From contig OZ245331.1 in the NCBI GenBank assembly GCA_965226155.1, positions 434,001 through 498,000 on the forward strand: a stretch of DNA of 64,000 nucleotides, given 5' to 3'. The translations under genes were made by a program, and so were the position numbers. Shown in pieces: positions 53,447 to 63,411 of this stretch. Positions within the stretch are counted from its first letter, which is position 1, and each line of letters opens with the position of its first letter. This DNA is from G965226155 sp965226155 (GTDB lineage Bacteria > Pseudomonadota > Gammaproteobacteria > Eutrophobiales > Eutrophobiaceae). Below the pieces are notes generated by a model. The model was given only the letters and a program-made list of their open reading frames with translations, made no database searches and was not told the DNA's origin.

Positions 53447-54832
53447 ATGATAATTAGTATTTTAGATTTGTTTAAAGTGGGTATCGGACCATCGAGCTCT
53501 CATACAGTTGGTCCAATGGTCGCAGCAAGACGTTTTCTGTTATCCCTAGTCAAGAATAATAAGCTGAATCGTATTGATAGAATTTCGACAGAGATTTATG
53601 GGTCACTCGCCTTAACCGGAATTGGCCACGGTACCGATAAAGCCATCTTGTTGGGTTTATCCGGAGAGCAGCCACACCTGATCGATCCGGATGAAGCTGA
53701 CAACATAGTTGCCCAAATCAAAGACAAGGGTGAGTTGAAATTGTTAAGTGATAAGCAAATACATTTTCACCCGGATAAAGATTTGATATTTAATCGTCGT
53801 AATCGCCTGCCGTATCATTCCAATGGCATGAAATTCACTGCCCTGGATCAAGTTCAGAATATTCTAGCTGAAGGTATCTTTTACTCCATCGGTGGCGGTT
53901 TTGTTCTTGAGCAATCTGAGATTGATACCAATGCACAACAGTCCAACAGTGAATCTACTCCTGAACCTCATGCATTCAGCTCAGCAAGGGAGCTATTAGA
54001 GATCGGCTACAGTACAGGTATGAATATTGCTGAGATTGTGCTTGCAAATGAAAATGCGATTCATCCTACTAGAGACATCTATGAAGACATAAATCTATTA
54101 TGGCAAACGATGCAAGACTGTATAGACAGAGGATGCCATGAAGACGGTGTATTGCCGGGCCGTCTAAAAGTGGAACGACGTGCCGGTAAATTATTTAAAC
54201 AACTATCCGACCGCGGTGAGCGCGACCTAGATGAACCCTTAGCAGTAATGGACTGGGTGAATTTATGGGCCATTGCTGTGAATGAGGAAAATGCAGCCGG
54301 TGGAAGAGTAGTGACAGCACCCACGAACGGTGCTGCCGGGATAATACCCGCAGTGCTTCGCTACTATGATCGCTATTGCAAAGGTGCAAATCAGCAAGGC
54401 ATTAATAATTTTTTTCTTACTGCTACTGCTATTGGCTCATTATACAAACAAAATGCCTCCATATCGGGTGCTGAAGTGGGTTGCCAGGGTGAAGTCGGTG
54501 TCGCCTGTTCCATGGCAGCAGGCGGTTTGACAGCAGCTTTGGGTGGCAGCAACGAACAGATCGAAAACGCTGCTGAGATCGGAATGGAGCATAACCTCGG
54601 TTTGACCTGTGACCCGATCGGCGGTCTGGTACAAATACCCTGTATTGAACGAAATGCTATGGGCGCAATCAAAGCCATTGATGCATCACGTTTGGCAATG
54701 CTCGGTGATGGTACACATAAAGTATCGTTGGACAAAGTTATTGCAACGATGAAACAGACCGGAAACGACATGCAATCTATATATAAGGAAACCTCCAAGG
54801 GCGGTCTGGCGGTAAATGTAATCGAATGTTAA
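53447..54832 (+). CDS. sdaA: L-serine dehydratase (iron-sulfur, single-chain)
   Basis: 461 residues. It deaminates L-serine to pyruvate and ammonia. The N-terminal beta domain begins LFKVGIGPSSSHTVGPM; the catalytic alpha domain has APTNGAAGIIPAVLRYY, ISGAEVGCQGEVGVACSM and the cluster-binding TCDPIGGLVQIPCIERNAMG. It would drain glycine carbon via serine (glycine from sarcosine demethylation). A second, frameshifted copy is at 62-63 kb. Confidence 0.93.
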   Translation: MIISILDLFKVGIGPSSSHTVGPMVAARRFLLSLVKNNKLNRIDRISTEIYGSLALTGIGHGTDKAILLGLSGEQPHLIDPDEADNIVAQIKDKGELKLLSDKQIHFHPDKDLIFNRRNRLPYHSNGMKFTALDQVQNILAEGIFYSIGGGFVLEQSEIDTNAQQSNSESTPEPHAFSSARELLEIGYSTGMNIAEIVLANENAIHPTRDIYEDINLLWQTMQDCIDRGCHEDGVLPGRLKVERRAGKLFKQLSDRGERDLDEPLAVMDWVNLWAIAVNEENAAGGRVVTAPTNGAAGIIPAVLRYYDRYCKGANQQGINNFFLTATAIGSLYKQNASISGAEVGCQGEVGVACSMAAGGLTAALGGSNEQIENAAEIGMEHNLGLTCDPIGGLVQIPCIERNAMGAIKAIDASRLAMLGDGTHKVSLDKVIATMKQTGNDMQSIYKETSKGGLAVNVIEC

Positions 54833-54981
54833 TCAGTTTATTCGTGCATGTACAAACCATTGATAAGTGTAAATAATAGTTTTTTAAAAAATGACGGAAA
54901 TTAAATAGAGCAATGGGGGGTTGAAATTAATACTCTAATTTACTGCCACTGCAGTAGGTGAAATTATTTTATATTGCGCAA

Positions 54982-55138
54982 TCAGGCTGCCAGCACTTCT
55001 GTTGCTGGTTGATACTCATAACCCAGATCTTCAGCGACAGCCTGGGATGTAATACGGCCCTTGTACACATTCAGGCCGTTTCTTAAATCCAGATTTCCCA
55101 GCAATGCTTTTTTATAACCATTGTTCGCCAGTGCCGTG
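54982..55138 (-). pseudogene. ald: 3' remnant of alanine dehydrogenase (ald)
   Basis: Minus-strand reading ALANNGYKKALLGNLDLRNG then LNVYKGRITSQAVAEDLGYEY to a TGA at 54982-54984. This is the C-terminal end of alanine dehydrogenase. The upstream part is lost at about 55138, where an unrelated plus-strand remnant begins. Confidence 0.75.
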
Positions 55139-55246
55139 CAAGTGCGTCAACCGATATATACATCTTCTGTTGGGAAGTGGCACCATTATGAAGAACAATT
55201 GCAAATACTGACCCACTTTTTCACCGAGCAGGAGGTAAGCTTTTAA
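55139..55246 (+). pseudogene. 3' remnant of a sulfotransferase
   Basis: Reads QVRQPIYTSSVGKWHHYEEQ and onward to a TAA at 55244-55246, the C-terminal pattern of TPR-linked or bacterial sulfotransferases. Nothing upstream of it is left. The following 55247-55357 has only a short unrecognised frame. Confidence 0.65.
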
Positions 55247-55357
55247 AGCACGTTGCTACCCGTCAGAAAATAAATACTCAAGTAACGATCGAACAGGAAA
55301 CATACAATCATCAAGAATTCGTTGCTGTTGGTAGTTATTTAAGAAATAAAGGGCGAC

Positions 55358-56016
55358 TCACTTCGTAAGAGCATTAACTACATCACCTTTTTTCGCTAAC
55401 CAGCCATAACTATTTTGTTCGAATTCTATCCAATTAATTACGTTATTATGCAAATCTTGTGTTAATCCAGCACAGCAATCATCAACCAGGAGACAAAAAT
55501 AACCAAGATCAACGGCAACGCGCAGAGTTGAACTTATGCAGCATTCAGTTATGATGCCGGTGATAATCAGATGTGTAATCCCGAGTTTGCTTAGTTGCTT
55601 ATCACAGGATGTCCTGACGAATGCACTATATCCGTTTTTATCGATAACAATCTCGCGATCTAGTGGCTTTAGTTCGTCAATGAATTCGTGCCCGGGTTCG
55701 CCACGAATAAGCATTCACCCCAATTTCCCTTCTTGACCGACACAGGGTCTACTGTGCGGCGCAATTCATGGCAATCACTTAAATCCGGCGCCCATCCTTC
55801 ACATGTGTGCACTATTGTTAGTTCAGCCTGCCTTGATGCTTCAAGTAAATTACGAATTCGGGGAATTGTCGATTGGCAGTGACTGATATCGTAGCCCAGA
55901 CTGGCAAGGCCTCCTTGTGGCAGCAGAAAATCACCTTGCATATCAATAACCAGCAAGGCGGTATGCTTCGGGTCAAATTGGCATGTTGATTTACCTCTGC
56001 AGTTAATCTCAATCAT
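55358..56016 (-). pseudogene. Frameshifted isochorismatase-family amidohydrolase
   Basis: Asp of LLVIDMQGDFLLPQGG and the Cys of ITECCISSTLRVAVD are present, but the frame breaks near 55706-55716. One frame reads KKGNWGE then diverges; the other takes over at MLIRGEPGHEFIDELKP. One A restored in the AA run (GGTGAAATG) would give a continuous 219-residue protein. It lies downstream of two luciferase-like monooxygenase genes on the same strand. It may be truly broken, or a sequence error. Confidence 0.8.
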
Positions 56017-56041
56017 TAATCTATCCTCGTATTAAAATCTT

Positions 56042-57046
56042 TTATAGTTTCTTTAATTCCGGCATGACCTCACGGGCAAAGAAGCGTAGGCCTTCCATGG
56101 TGTTTTCATAGCTGTTTTCGCCGATAGTATCAGGACACATTACTAGTTCATCAATACCCATATCCACGGTTCTCTTTCGCAGGGCTTCAACACAACCACT
56201 TGGTGGGCCTACGTAGGACAATACAATTTCTCTATGCTCTGAAATAATATCTTCAGGATTTATATCGAGTTGAATAGCACGTTCCTCCAACACTTTGTCC
56301 AACTCATTTGGGCCAACTTCCTCTTCAGTAAATATGATGGAACAAAGTCGGCCTTTCCTGATTTGGGCATAGTCTCTATCTATATCCTTGCAATGTTCTT
56401 TTAGTGTATCGAGCGCCTCCATTGCAGTTTTGTCGTCCGCACCAATCAAATTCACCCGATCGGCAAACTCAGCTGACAAACGGGTTAGGAATTTTTTGCT
56501 CTTAAACGCGATCTGGATGTTCGTCCTAGGCTTGCTAACAGGTTTTGGGTAGTTCACCATTTTATTTACAGCGTAATATTCGCCCGTAAAACTAGTGCGC
56601 TCGTTTGTCCATAAAGAAATCAGGATTCGAATCTCTTCCTCCAGCTTTGTTGCGCGCTCTACCCCCTTTAGATTGGGCTCGTCCAATGCAGCACGTTGGT
56701 CCGGTGAATTACCCGCACCCATACCAACGGTCAGACGCCCGTTACTAATAATGTCTACTATGCTTGTTATCTTAGCGAACAAAGCCGGGTGCCGTCGTCC
56801 ATCTGGTGAAACCAGTGATCCAATACGCATGCGCTCTGTCGCCTCAGCCATTAAAGGCAGTACAGTCCAGGGATCATAAACTTCAACCTGACCCTGAGCA
56901 TTGGGGGGATCATCATCAAAATAGTGGGGAAATAAATCGTCTCCCATATAACAGGCATCGAAATCCAGTGCTTCAATCTCCTGCCAACCTGCCTTGAGTT
57001 GATCATAAGTCCAACCCCAACCCACCATGAGCGTAGATATTTCCAT
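56042..57046 (-). CDS. Luciferase-like (LLM) flavin-dependent monooxygenase
   Basis: 334 residues of the bacterial luciferase/F420-type TIM-barrel family: GWGWTYDQLKAGW, MRIGSLVSPDGRRHPALFAK, SNGRLTVGMGAGNSPDQRA and EEIRILISLWTN. It uses reduced flavin and O2 or F420. Its ATG begins one base after the stop of a related, broken gene. Followed 25 bases on by the broken isochorismatase, a pairing seen in the pyrimidine RutA-RutB ring-opening route; a related ring cleavage is possible. Confidence 0.82.
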   Translation of the reverse strand: MEISTLMVGWGWTYDQLKAGWQEIEALDFDACYMGDDLFPHYFDDDPPNAQGQVEVYDPWTVLPLMAEATERMRIGSLVSPDGRRHPALFAKITSIVDIISNGRLTVGMGAGNSPDQRAALDEPNLKGVERATKLEEEIRILISLWTNERTSFTGEYYAVNKMVNYPKPVSKPRTNIQIAFKSKKFLTRLSAEFADRVNLIGADDKTAMEALDTLKEHCKDIDRDYAQIRKGRLCSIIFTEEEVGPNELDKVLEERAIQLDINPEDIISEHREIVLSYVGPPSGCVEALRKRTVDMGIDELVMCPDTIGENSYENTMEGLRFFAREVMPELKKL

Positions 57047-57047
57047 T

Positions 57048-58082
57048 TCACGCTAGCTTTGGCATCACTTCTTCCGCAAATTTTCTCATATCATCAATAG
57101 AATTCAGTCCATGAACGATTACCTCCTCAAATGTATCGCCTGCAATTTCTCTTATCTCGGCAGCAATCTCGGCAGGCGTCCCGATAACGTGACGCTCTGT
57201 CAATCGTGAGTAAACAGAATGTGCATTACCCTCGTCAGATGCTTTCACCCGCGCATGCTGCTCATCCAGTGTGGCCGATTGCTCAATAGCCAGTTCTTCC
57301 GGCGTACCTATAACATGCGGGAATGAACCATCAACCTTACCTTGATAGTTTTCGACATTGAACGTGCCATCGATCATGATGACATTTATACTGCGTGATT
57401 TGGGAATGGACTGATAGTCTCTTCCAATCTCGGTGCAGGTTTCTTCTACTAGGCTTAACAGTTCACGGGTGGCTGTGTCGCTGGCGTTATAAACGTTGAT
57501 GGCATCAGCTTGTCTGGCAGCTAGCTTCGGCATGGCTTTCCTGCCCATTACCAGCCCTACCTAAACAGGAGGGTGTGGGTTCTGGAAAGGCTTGGGATCA
57601 GCACTTGCCTTTGTCAGCGTGTAATACTCTCCCTCAAAATCAACGGCATCTTCTGTCCACATTCTTTTGAGGATTTCAATTTCCTCACTTAAATATTTGA
57701 CCCTCACCGGGCCTTTGGGAAAATCCTGCCCCCAGGGAACAAAGTACATCGGATCATCACCCGTACCGATTGCGACATCCAATCGGCCATGGCTGATCTG
57801 ATCAATATATGCGGCCATTTTGGAAAGTAGACAGGGGTTCCTGCGCCGACATGGTGTGACCATCGGTCCAATTCTGATATTGTCGGTTATTTCTGCCAGG
57901 ATGGATAAAACAGTCCAGGTTTCCCATACAGGCAGCATCCTGCCGCTATCCAGATCGGTATAGACGACATTATCCATCATCCATCCGGAATGAAAACCCA
58001 GACGGTCTGCCTCTAACCAGTAGTCTCTTACTTTCTCCCAGTTCCAGTTTATGCCATGCTGGTAAAGCCCTAGCTTTATCAT
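57048..58082 (-). pseudogene. LLM flavin monooxygenase interrupted by an amber codon
   Basis: The ATG at 58082 gives MIKLGLYQHGINWNW. The frame runs to PFQNPHPPV, then TAG at 57561-57563, and continues in the same frame VGLVMGRKAMPKLAARQADA to the TGA at 57048-57050. The amber falls where relatives have Trp (PPVWVGG), so one G-to-A change created it. IS30 copy 3 ends 23 bases before its start, so its natural promoter is displaced. About 344 codons in total. Confidence 0.8.
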
Positions 58083-58104
58083 ATCTTGCCCATATAAGTT
58101 GTTT

Positions 58105-59172
58105 CGTGAATTCAATTTGTAAGTGCAACTCAATTAGGTGGCACGAACGGCAAGCTGCGGTAGCATCCTTACCTTTCGTTCCAGCAAGAAAGAGAGGCAC
58201 AGATGAGACACTACACACAGCTTACCGAGCATCAACGTTACCAGATTTACGCCCTGATGAAAGCAGGACATACACAAACGGAGATAGCCGCCTTGATAGG
58301 CGTGCATAAATCTACTATTAGCCGTGAACTCAGACGCAACCGTGGCTTGAGAGGCTATCGACCCCGCCAAGCTCAGTTGCTCCGGCAAGCGCGTCGAGAA
58401 GCCAGTCAACAACAGCGACTCCCCACGACCTTGTGGGAGCGAGTAGAGGTCTGGCTGCGGGACGAATGGAGTCCTGAGCAAATCAGTGACTGGTTGCATA
58501 AACGAGAAGGTATCGCTCTGAGTCATGAATGGATATATCACTACATATACCAGGACAAGGCAGACGGCGGTGAGCTGTACCGGTACTTGCGTTGCCAGAA
58601 GAAACGAAAGAAGCGTTATGGTAGTTATCAACGTCGTGGGGTTCTGGTGAATCAGGGCAGCATTGATAAGCGTCCCGCCATTGTGAACAGGAAGACACGC
58701 ATCGGTGACTGGGAAGTGGACACCGTCATCGGCAAAGGCCATCGACAGGCGCTGGTCACCTTGAGCGAGCGCAAGTCGATGTACACCTTGATTGCACAGG
58801 TGAAACGACGAACTGCCTCTGCCGTCAGGCAAGCTATCGTGCGATTGTTATCTAATATGAAGGCGTCGGTTCACACGATCACCTCGGATAATGGAAAAGA
58901 ATTTGCTGAGCATGAGGTTATTGCTCAACAATTGAACGCGGGGTTCTATTTTGCACATCCTTATGCCTCCTGGGAACGGGGTTTAAATGAAAATATCAAT
59001 GGTCTCATTCGACAGTACTTCCCAAAGAAAATGGACTTCAGCACGATTACACAAAAGCAGTTAAACTTGGTCATGAAAAAACTCAATCACCGTCCCAGAA
59101 AAACACTTAATTCAAAAACACTACATGAAGTCTTTTTTAACATCAACGTTGCACTTCAAAGTTGAATCCGCG
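58105..59172 (+). mobile_element. IS30-family insertion sequence, copy 3
   Basis: 1068 bases with the same CGTGAATTC left and GAATCCGCG right ends. Flanks TTT and CTG do not match, so no target duplication; one junction probably came from recombination or deletion between copies. It lies just upstream of the LLM gene on the other strand. Confidence 0.93.
58203..59165 (+). CDS. IS30-family transposase, copy 3
   Basis: 320 residues, intact, with the DDE set as in copies 1 and 2. Private difference MDFSTI for MDSSTI. The opposite-strand open frame is again a shadow. Confidence 0.96.
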   Translation: MRHYTQLTEHQRYQIYALMKAGHTQTEIAALIGVHKSTISRELRRNRGLRGYRPRQAQLLRQARREASQQQRLPTTLWERVEVWLRDEWSPEQISDWLHKREGIALSHEWIYHYIYQDKADGGELYRYLRCQKKRKKRYGSYQRRGVLVNQGSIDKRPAIVNRKTRIGDWEVDTVIGKGHRQALVTLSERKSMYTLIAQVKRRTASAVRQAIVRLLSNMKASVHTITSDNGKEFAEHEVIAQQLNAGFYFAHPYASWERGLNENINGLIRQYFPKKMDFSTITQKQLNLVMKKLNHRPRKTLNSKTLHEVFFNINVALQS

Positions 59173-59293
59173 CTGCAATATATACCTAGTAGGTTCCTTA
59201 ATAGCCGATTAGTATTTATATTAAACATTCTTAAAAATCGATGTTTAGATACAAAAAATAATAAATAATGATTTTGGAAGGAGTATGTATTTT

Positions 59294-60094
59294 ATGAAAA
59301 CTACACAATTATTGACTAACTCGCTGATTATTTGTCTTAATTCATGTGGAAACGTTTACGCGGATGATTTGTTTAGTGGTCAGTGGATTGATCTTACACA
59401 TGAGTTTTCAGAAGAATCAATTTATTGGCCTACCGCTGAGGCATTTAAAAAAACAACGGTTTCTGAAGGCGTTACTGATAAAGGTTACTATTATAGCGCC
59501 TATAATATCAATACAGCCGAACATGGAGGTACACATATTGATGCACCAATTCATTTTTTTGAAGATCGTAGGACAGTTGATCAAATTCCGATAGAACAAC
59601 TTATAGGGTCAGCTATTGTTATAGATATTTCAGAAAAAGTGAACCGAGACCGTAGCTATCAATTATCGATAGAAGATATATTGATGTGGAAAAATACTCA
59701 TGGTTCATTACCAAAAGGGAGTATTTTATTAGTTAATACTGGTTCAAGCATTTATTGGCCAAATAAAAAGAAATACATGGGTACAGATAAACTTGGTCAA
59801 AAAGCACTTTCTGAACTAGAATTTCCTGGAATTCATCCCAATACAGCAACATTTCTGACAACAGAAAGAAAAATAAAAGCTGTTGGATTAGATACTCCAA
59901 GCTTAAATTATGGGAAATCTAGGGAATTCAAATCACATCAAAAATTATTTAAAAACAATATCCCTGGTTTTGAAAATGTTGCAAACATTGATAAGTTACC
60001 GGTAATAGGAGCAACTGTTATAGCTTTGCCAATGAAAATTAAAGGCGTGAGTGATGGCCCTTTACGAATTGTTGCATTTATCCCTGACAATTAA
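59294..60094 (+). CDS. Exported cyclase-family (kynurenine formamidase-like) metal hydrolase
   Basis: 266 residues from the ATG at 59294 (AAGGAG 10 bases upstream; 59285 is too close to it). An N-terminal hydrophobic leader ends near CGNVYADD, so it is likely secreted to the periplasm or, with its Cys, lipid-anchored. The family's metal motif HGGTHIDAPIHF is present. Members hydrolyse formylkynurenine or cyclic imides and amides. IS30 copy 3 lies upstream. Confidence 0.82.
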   Translation: MKTTQLLTNSLIICLNSCGNVYADDLFSGQWIDLTHEFSEESIYWPTAEAFKKTTVSEGVTDKGYYYSAYNINTAEHGGTHIDAPIHFFEDRRTVDQIPIEQLIGSAIVIDISEKVNRDRSYQLSIEDILMWKNTHGSLPKGSILLVNTGSSIYWPNKKKYMGTDKLGQKALSELEFPGIHPNTATFLTTERKIKAVGLDTPSLNYGKSREFKSHQKLFKNNIPGFENVANIDKLPVIGATVIALPMKIKGVSDGPLRIVAFIPDN

Positions 60095-60178
60095 TTATAT
60101 AATCGAGTTCTGAAATTTAACACATAGGATATTTGTTGAAATTTTTTGACTTTATCGACCAATCAACAAGGTTAAATT

Positions 60179-60718
60179 ATGTTAACTATAGATAATAGTT
60201 GTCTATTGATTATTGATGTGCAAGGCAAACTTGCCAGCCTAATACAGGATAAAGAAATATTGTTTGAAAATTTGCAACGAATTGTAAAAGCAAGCAAGAT
60301 ATTTAAATTACCTATATTGTGGGTTGAACAAAATCCTACAAGGTTGGGCCCGACAATACCGGAAATCGCAAATGAAATAGAGGATACAAAACCAATTCAT
60401 AAAATGACATTTAGCTGCTGTCGTAATGGTGAATTTATGATGAGGTTGCAAGAAACTGACTCTAACCAAATACTAGTCGTAGGGATAGAGACTCATGTCT
60501 GTGTGTATCAATCTGTCATTGAGCTCATTGATAATAAATATGAAGTCCACGTGATAGTTGATGCAGTGTCTTCCAGGACGAAAGAAAACAAACAAATAGG
60601 TCTGGAAAAAATGAAATCGGCAGGAACGAATATAACAAGCACTGAAACGGCTATATTAGAGTTATTGGGATCTGCAGAAGATAAACGATTTAGAAAAATC
60701 CTGGATATAATAAAATAG
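60179..60718 (+). CDS. Isochorismatase-family hydrolase (YcaC/ISOC-like)
   Basis: 179 residues. Asp in LLIIDVQGKLA, Lys in KMTFSC and Cys in VGIETHVCVYQSV supply the family site. A more distant relative than the 43-45 kb pair. It follows the exported cyclase by 84 bases, so they may serve the same substrate. Confidence 0.82.
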   Translation: MLTIDNSCLLIIDVQGKLASLIQDKEILFENLQRIVKASKIFKLPILWVEQNPTRLGPTIPEIANEIEDTKPIHKMTFSCCRNGEFMMRLQETDSNQILVVGIETHVCVYQSVIELIDNKYEVHVIVDAVSSRTKENKQIGLEKMKSAGTNITSTETAILELLGSAEDKRFRKILDIIK

Positions 60719-60745
60719 TACCTAATATTTTTATGTAGAAGTCTC

Positions 60746-61923
60746 GACTTGATCTGACACTTCACTTACAAAAGTGAGGGTTCCCGGTTTTGATAGAAGT
60801 GCAAAACTTTTAATCATAACCATAAGAGGTAACCCTCATGTTAAATACTAATGAAAAAATCATTAAGCACAAGGTCGGATTGTTAAATCTGGCCGAAGAA
60901 CTCGGCAATATCTCCAAAGCCTGTAAAATAATGGGGCTGTCCCGGGATACGTTCTATCTCTATCAAAATGCCGTTGAGGAAGGTGGCATAGAAGCGCTGT
61001 TTGAGCGGACTCGACGGAAACCAAATACGAAGAACCGTGTGGATGAGCAGACAGAAGCGGCTGTGGTGGCCCATGCCCTGGAGCAGCCGGCCCATGGTCA
61101 GGCGCGGACCAGCAATGAGCTCAGAAAACAGGGTGTGTTTGTCTCCGGTAGTGGTGTACGCAGTATCTGGCTCAGGCACCAGTTGGAGAACTTCAAACTG
61201 CGATTGAAAGCTCTGGAAGCCAAGGTGGCCGAGGAAGGTATTATCCTGACAGAAGCCCAGGTCGTCGCCCTGGAGAAAAAGAAACACGATGATGAAGCCT
61301 GTGGCGAGATAGAAACAGCGCATCTCGGTTATCTGGGTTCCCAGGATACGTTTTATGTGGGCACCTTAAAAGGGGTTGGCCGTGTCTATCAGCAAACCTT
61401 TGTGGACACCTACTGCAAAGTCGCCTTTGCCAAACTCTACAAGACCAAGACGCCGATCGCCGCCGCAGACCTGCTCAATGACCAGGTGTTACCCCTGTTC
61501 GAGGAACAGGCTCTGCCCATGCTGAGGATACTGACAGACCGGGGCACGGAATACTGTGGCAAGGTCGAGCAGCATGATTATCAGCTGTACCTGGCCATGA
61601 ATGATATTGAACATACCAAAACGAAAGCCCGCTCTCCGCAGACCAATGGGACCTGTGAGCGGTTTCATAAAACCATTCTGCAGGAGTTTAATCAGGTCAC
61701 TTTCCGTAAGAAAGTCTATGCTGATATCGATGCGCTGCAAAAGGATCTGGACGAATGGCTCCATTACTACAATAATGAGCGCACCCATCAGGGAAAAATG
61801 TGCGGCGGGCGGACACCCATGGCGACATTAGAAGATGGAAAACAAATCTGGCAGGAGAAGTTTGTAAACTAAACTTTAACTGACAGTCACTGGCATCAAA
61901 ATCGGTAACTGTCAGATCAAGTC
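60746..61923 (+). mobile_element. IS481-type insertion sequence
   Basis: About 1178 bases bounded by inverted ends GACTTGATCTGACACTT (left) and the reverse complement of GACTTGATCTGACAGTT (right), 16 of 17 matching. Carries one transposase. Exact target duplication was not found. It separates the isochorismatase from the second serine dehydratase. Confidence 0.88.
60838..61872 (+). CDS. IS481-family transposase
   Basis: 344 residues, intact. N-terminal helix-turn-helix with NISKACKIMGLSRDTFYLYQ, then an rve core: Asp in FVDTYCKVAFAKLY, Asp in ILTDRGTEYCG and Glu in SPQTNGTCERFHKTILQEF. G+C-richer codon use than its neighbours, consistent with recent arrival. Confidence 0.95.
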   Translation: MLNTNEKIIKHKVGLLNLAEELGNISKACKIMGLSRDTFYLYQNAVEEGGIEALFERTRRKPNTKNRVDEQTEAAVVAHALEQPAHGQARTSNELRKQGVFVSGSGVRSIWLRHQLENFKLRLKALEAKVAEEGIILTEAQVVALEKKKHDDEACGEIETAHLGYLGSQDTFYVGTLKGVGRVYQQTFVDTYCKVAFAKLYKTKTPIAAADLLNDQVLPLFEEQALPMLRILTDRGTEYCGKVEQHDYQLYLAMNDIEHTKTKARSPQTNGTCERFHKTILQEFNQVTFRKKVYADIDALQKDLDEWLHYYNNERTHQGKMCGGRTPMATLEDGKQIWQEKFVN

Positions 61924-61983
61924 TGAGTCACTACATTTAATATCATGAATATTATTTATTAGTTATATAAATAATCGATATTA

Positions 61984-63365
61984 TTAGCACTCAGTTACGT
62001 TTACCGCTAAACCACCCTGTGATGTTTTCTTATAGATAGTTTGCATATCTTTTCCAGTTTGCCGCATGGTAGCGATGACTTTGTCTAGCGACACTTTATG
62101 TGTTCCATCACCTAGCATCGCCATCCTCGAGGCATCTATTGCCTTGATAGCACCCATTGCATTTCGCTCGATGCATGGAATTTGTACCAAACCGCCGATA
62201 GGATCGCATGTCAACCCCAAATTATGCTCCATACTTATTTCAGCAGCATTTTCAATCTGTTCATTACTCCCTCCTAGTGCAGATGTAAGACCAGCAGCTA
62301 CCATCGAACTGGCCACACCCACCTCACCTTGACAACCTACTTCGGCACCAGAAATAGAAGCGTTATTTTTGTACAATGCACCCACAGTAGCTACTGTTAG
62401 ATAGAAATTATAAATTCCTTCTTTATCATATTCAGTACAATAATCTACAAAATAACGAACTACCGCTGGAATAATACCAGCCGCTCCATTGGTTGGAGCC
62501 GTCACAACTCGACCACCAGCTGCGTTCTCCTCATTCACTGCTATCGCCCATAAATTCACCATATCCATGACGGCGAGTGGATCATTATTTGATTTATCGC
62601 TTCTTGCTTGTAAGCGTTCATATAATTGTGGAGCACGTCTTTTAACTTTAAGACGACCAGGTAACAACCCAGATTGCCTGCAACCACGTTCTATACAAGA
62701 ATTCATCGTCTCCCAAATCTTTTCTATACCGGACAGTATTTCCACTTTGTTACGTTTTTTAAGCTCATTTTTATCACTAGGTCGGCAATCATCATGCCCT
62801 GCGCCTGTGCCTTGTCTAATAATTCACGGGCAGATTCAAAATCATAAGGAACTTGCTGATTCTCTGTTGCATTTGGCTGAGATTGAACGATTTCAGATTC
62901 ATCGAGGACAAAACCACCACCTATGGAGTAAAAAATCTTCTCCTGTTTACTTTGCTCATTTTTAAGCTCGGCGCTAAACCGCATGCCATTTGAATGGTGG
63001 GGCAAAGTTTCTCGTCGGTAAAAAACAATGTCAGTAGCTGGATCAAATGAAATTTGGTTCTGTTGTAATAAATATATGTGTTTGTCGGCATGTATTGCAG
63101 AGATGATATCTACTGCCTCATCCGGGTCTACATAAGCAGGGATCTGGCCTGACAGACCTAGCATTATCGCTTTGTCCGTCCCATGACCGATACCAGTTAA
63201 GGCAAGTGACCCATATATTTCAACATGGATACGATTGATATTTTTAATTGAAAAATTACATAATAGCTCATCTAAATAACGCTTTGCAGCAATCATTGGC
63301 CCTATAGTATGAGAGCTTGACGGCCCTATACCGACTTTAAATAAGTCAAATAGATTTACAAACAT
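61984..63365 (-). pseudogene. sdaA: Second L-serine dehydratase, frameshifted
   Basis: Similar throughout to the intact copy at 53-54 kb (FDLFKVGIGPSSSHTIGPM; TCDPIGGLVQIPCIERNAMG). The frame breaks near 62745: one frame reads DLVIKMSLKNVTK and the other resumes at VEILSGIEKIWETMNS. One extra A in the AAAAA run (VIKNELKK) would restore 460 residues. It may be a true mutation or a homopolymer error. Confidence 0.85.
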
Positions 63366-63411
63366 GTTATTTCTTTATATTGATTAAACATAAATAAATT
63401 TTCATGAGATT

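Noticed and set aside
57561..57563. TAG codons at Trp positions read as pyrrolysine or recoded
   Set aside because: TAG is the normal stop of amt, mgsB and gmaS here, and relatives have Trp, not a pyrrolysine site; nonsense mutation is simpler.
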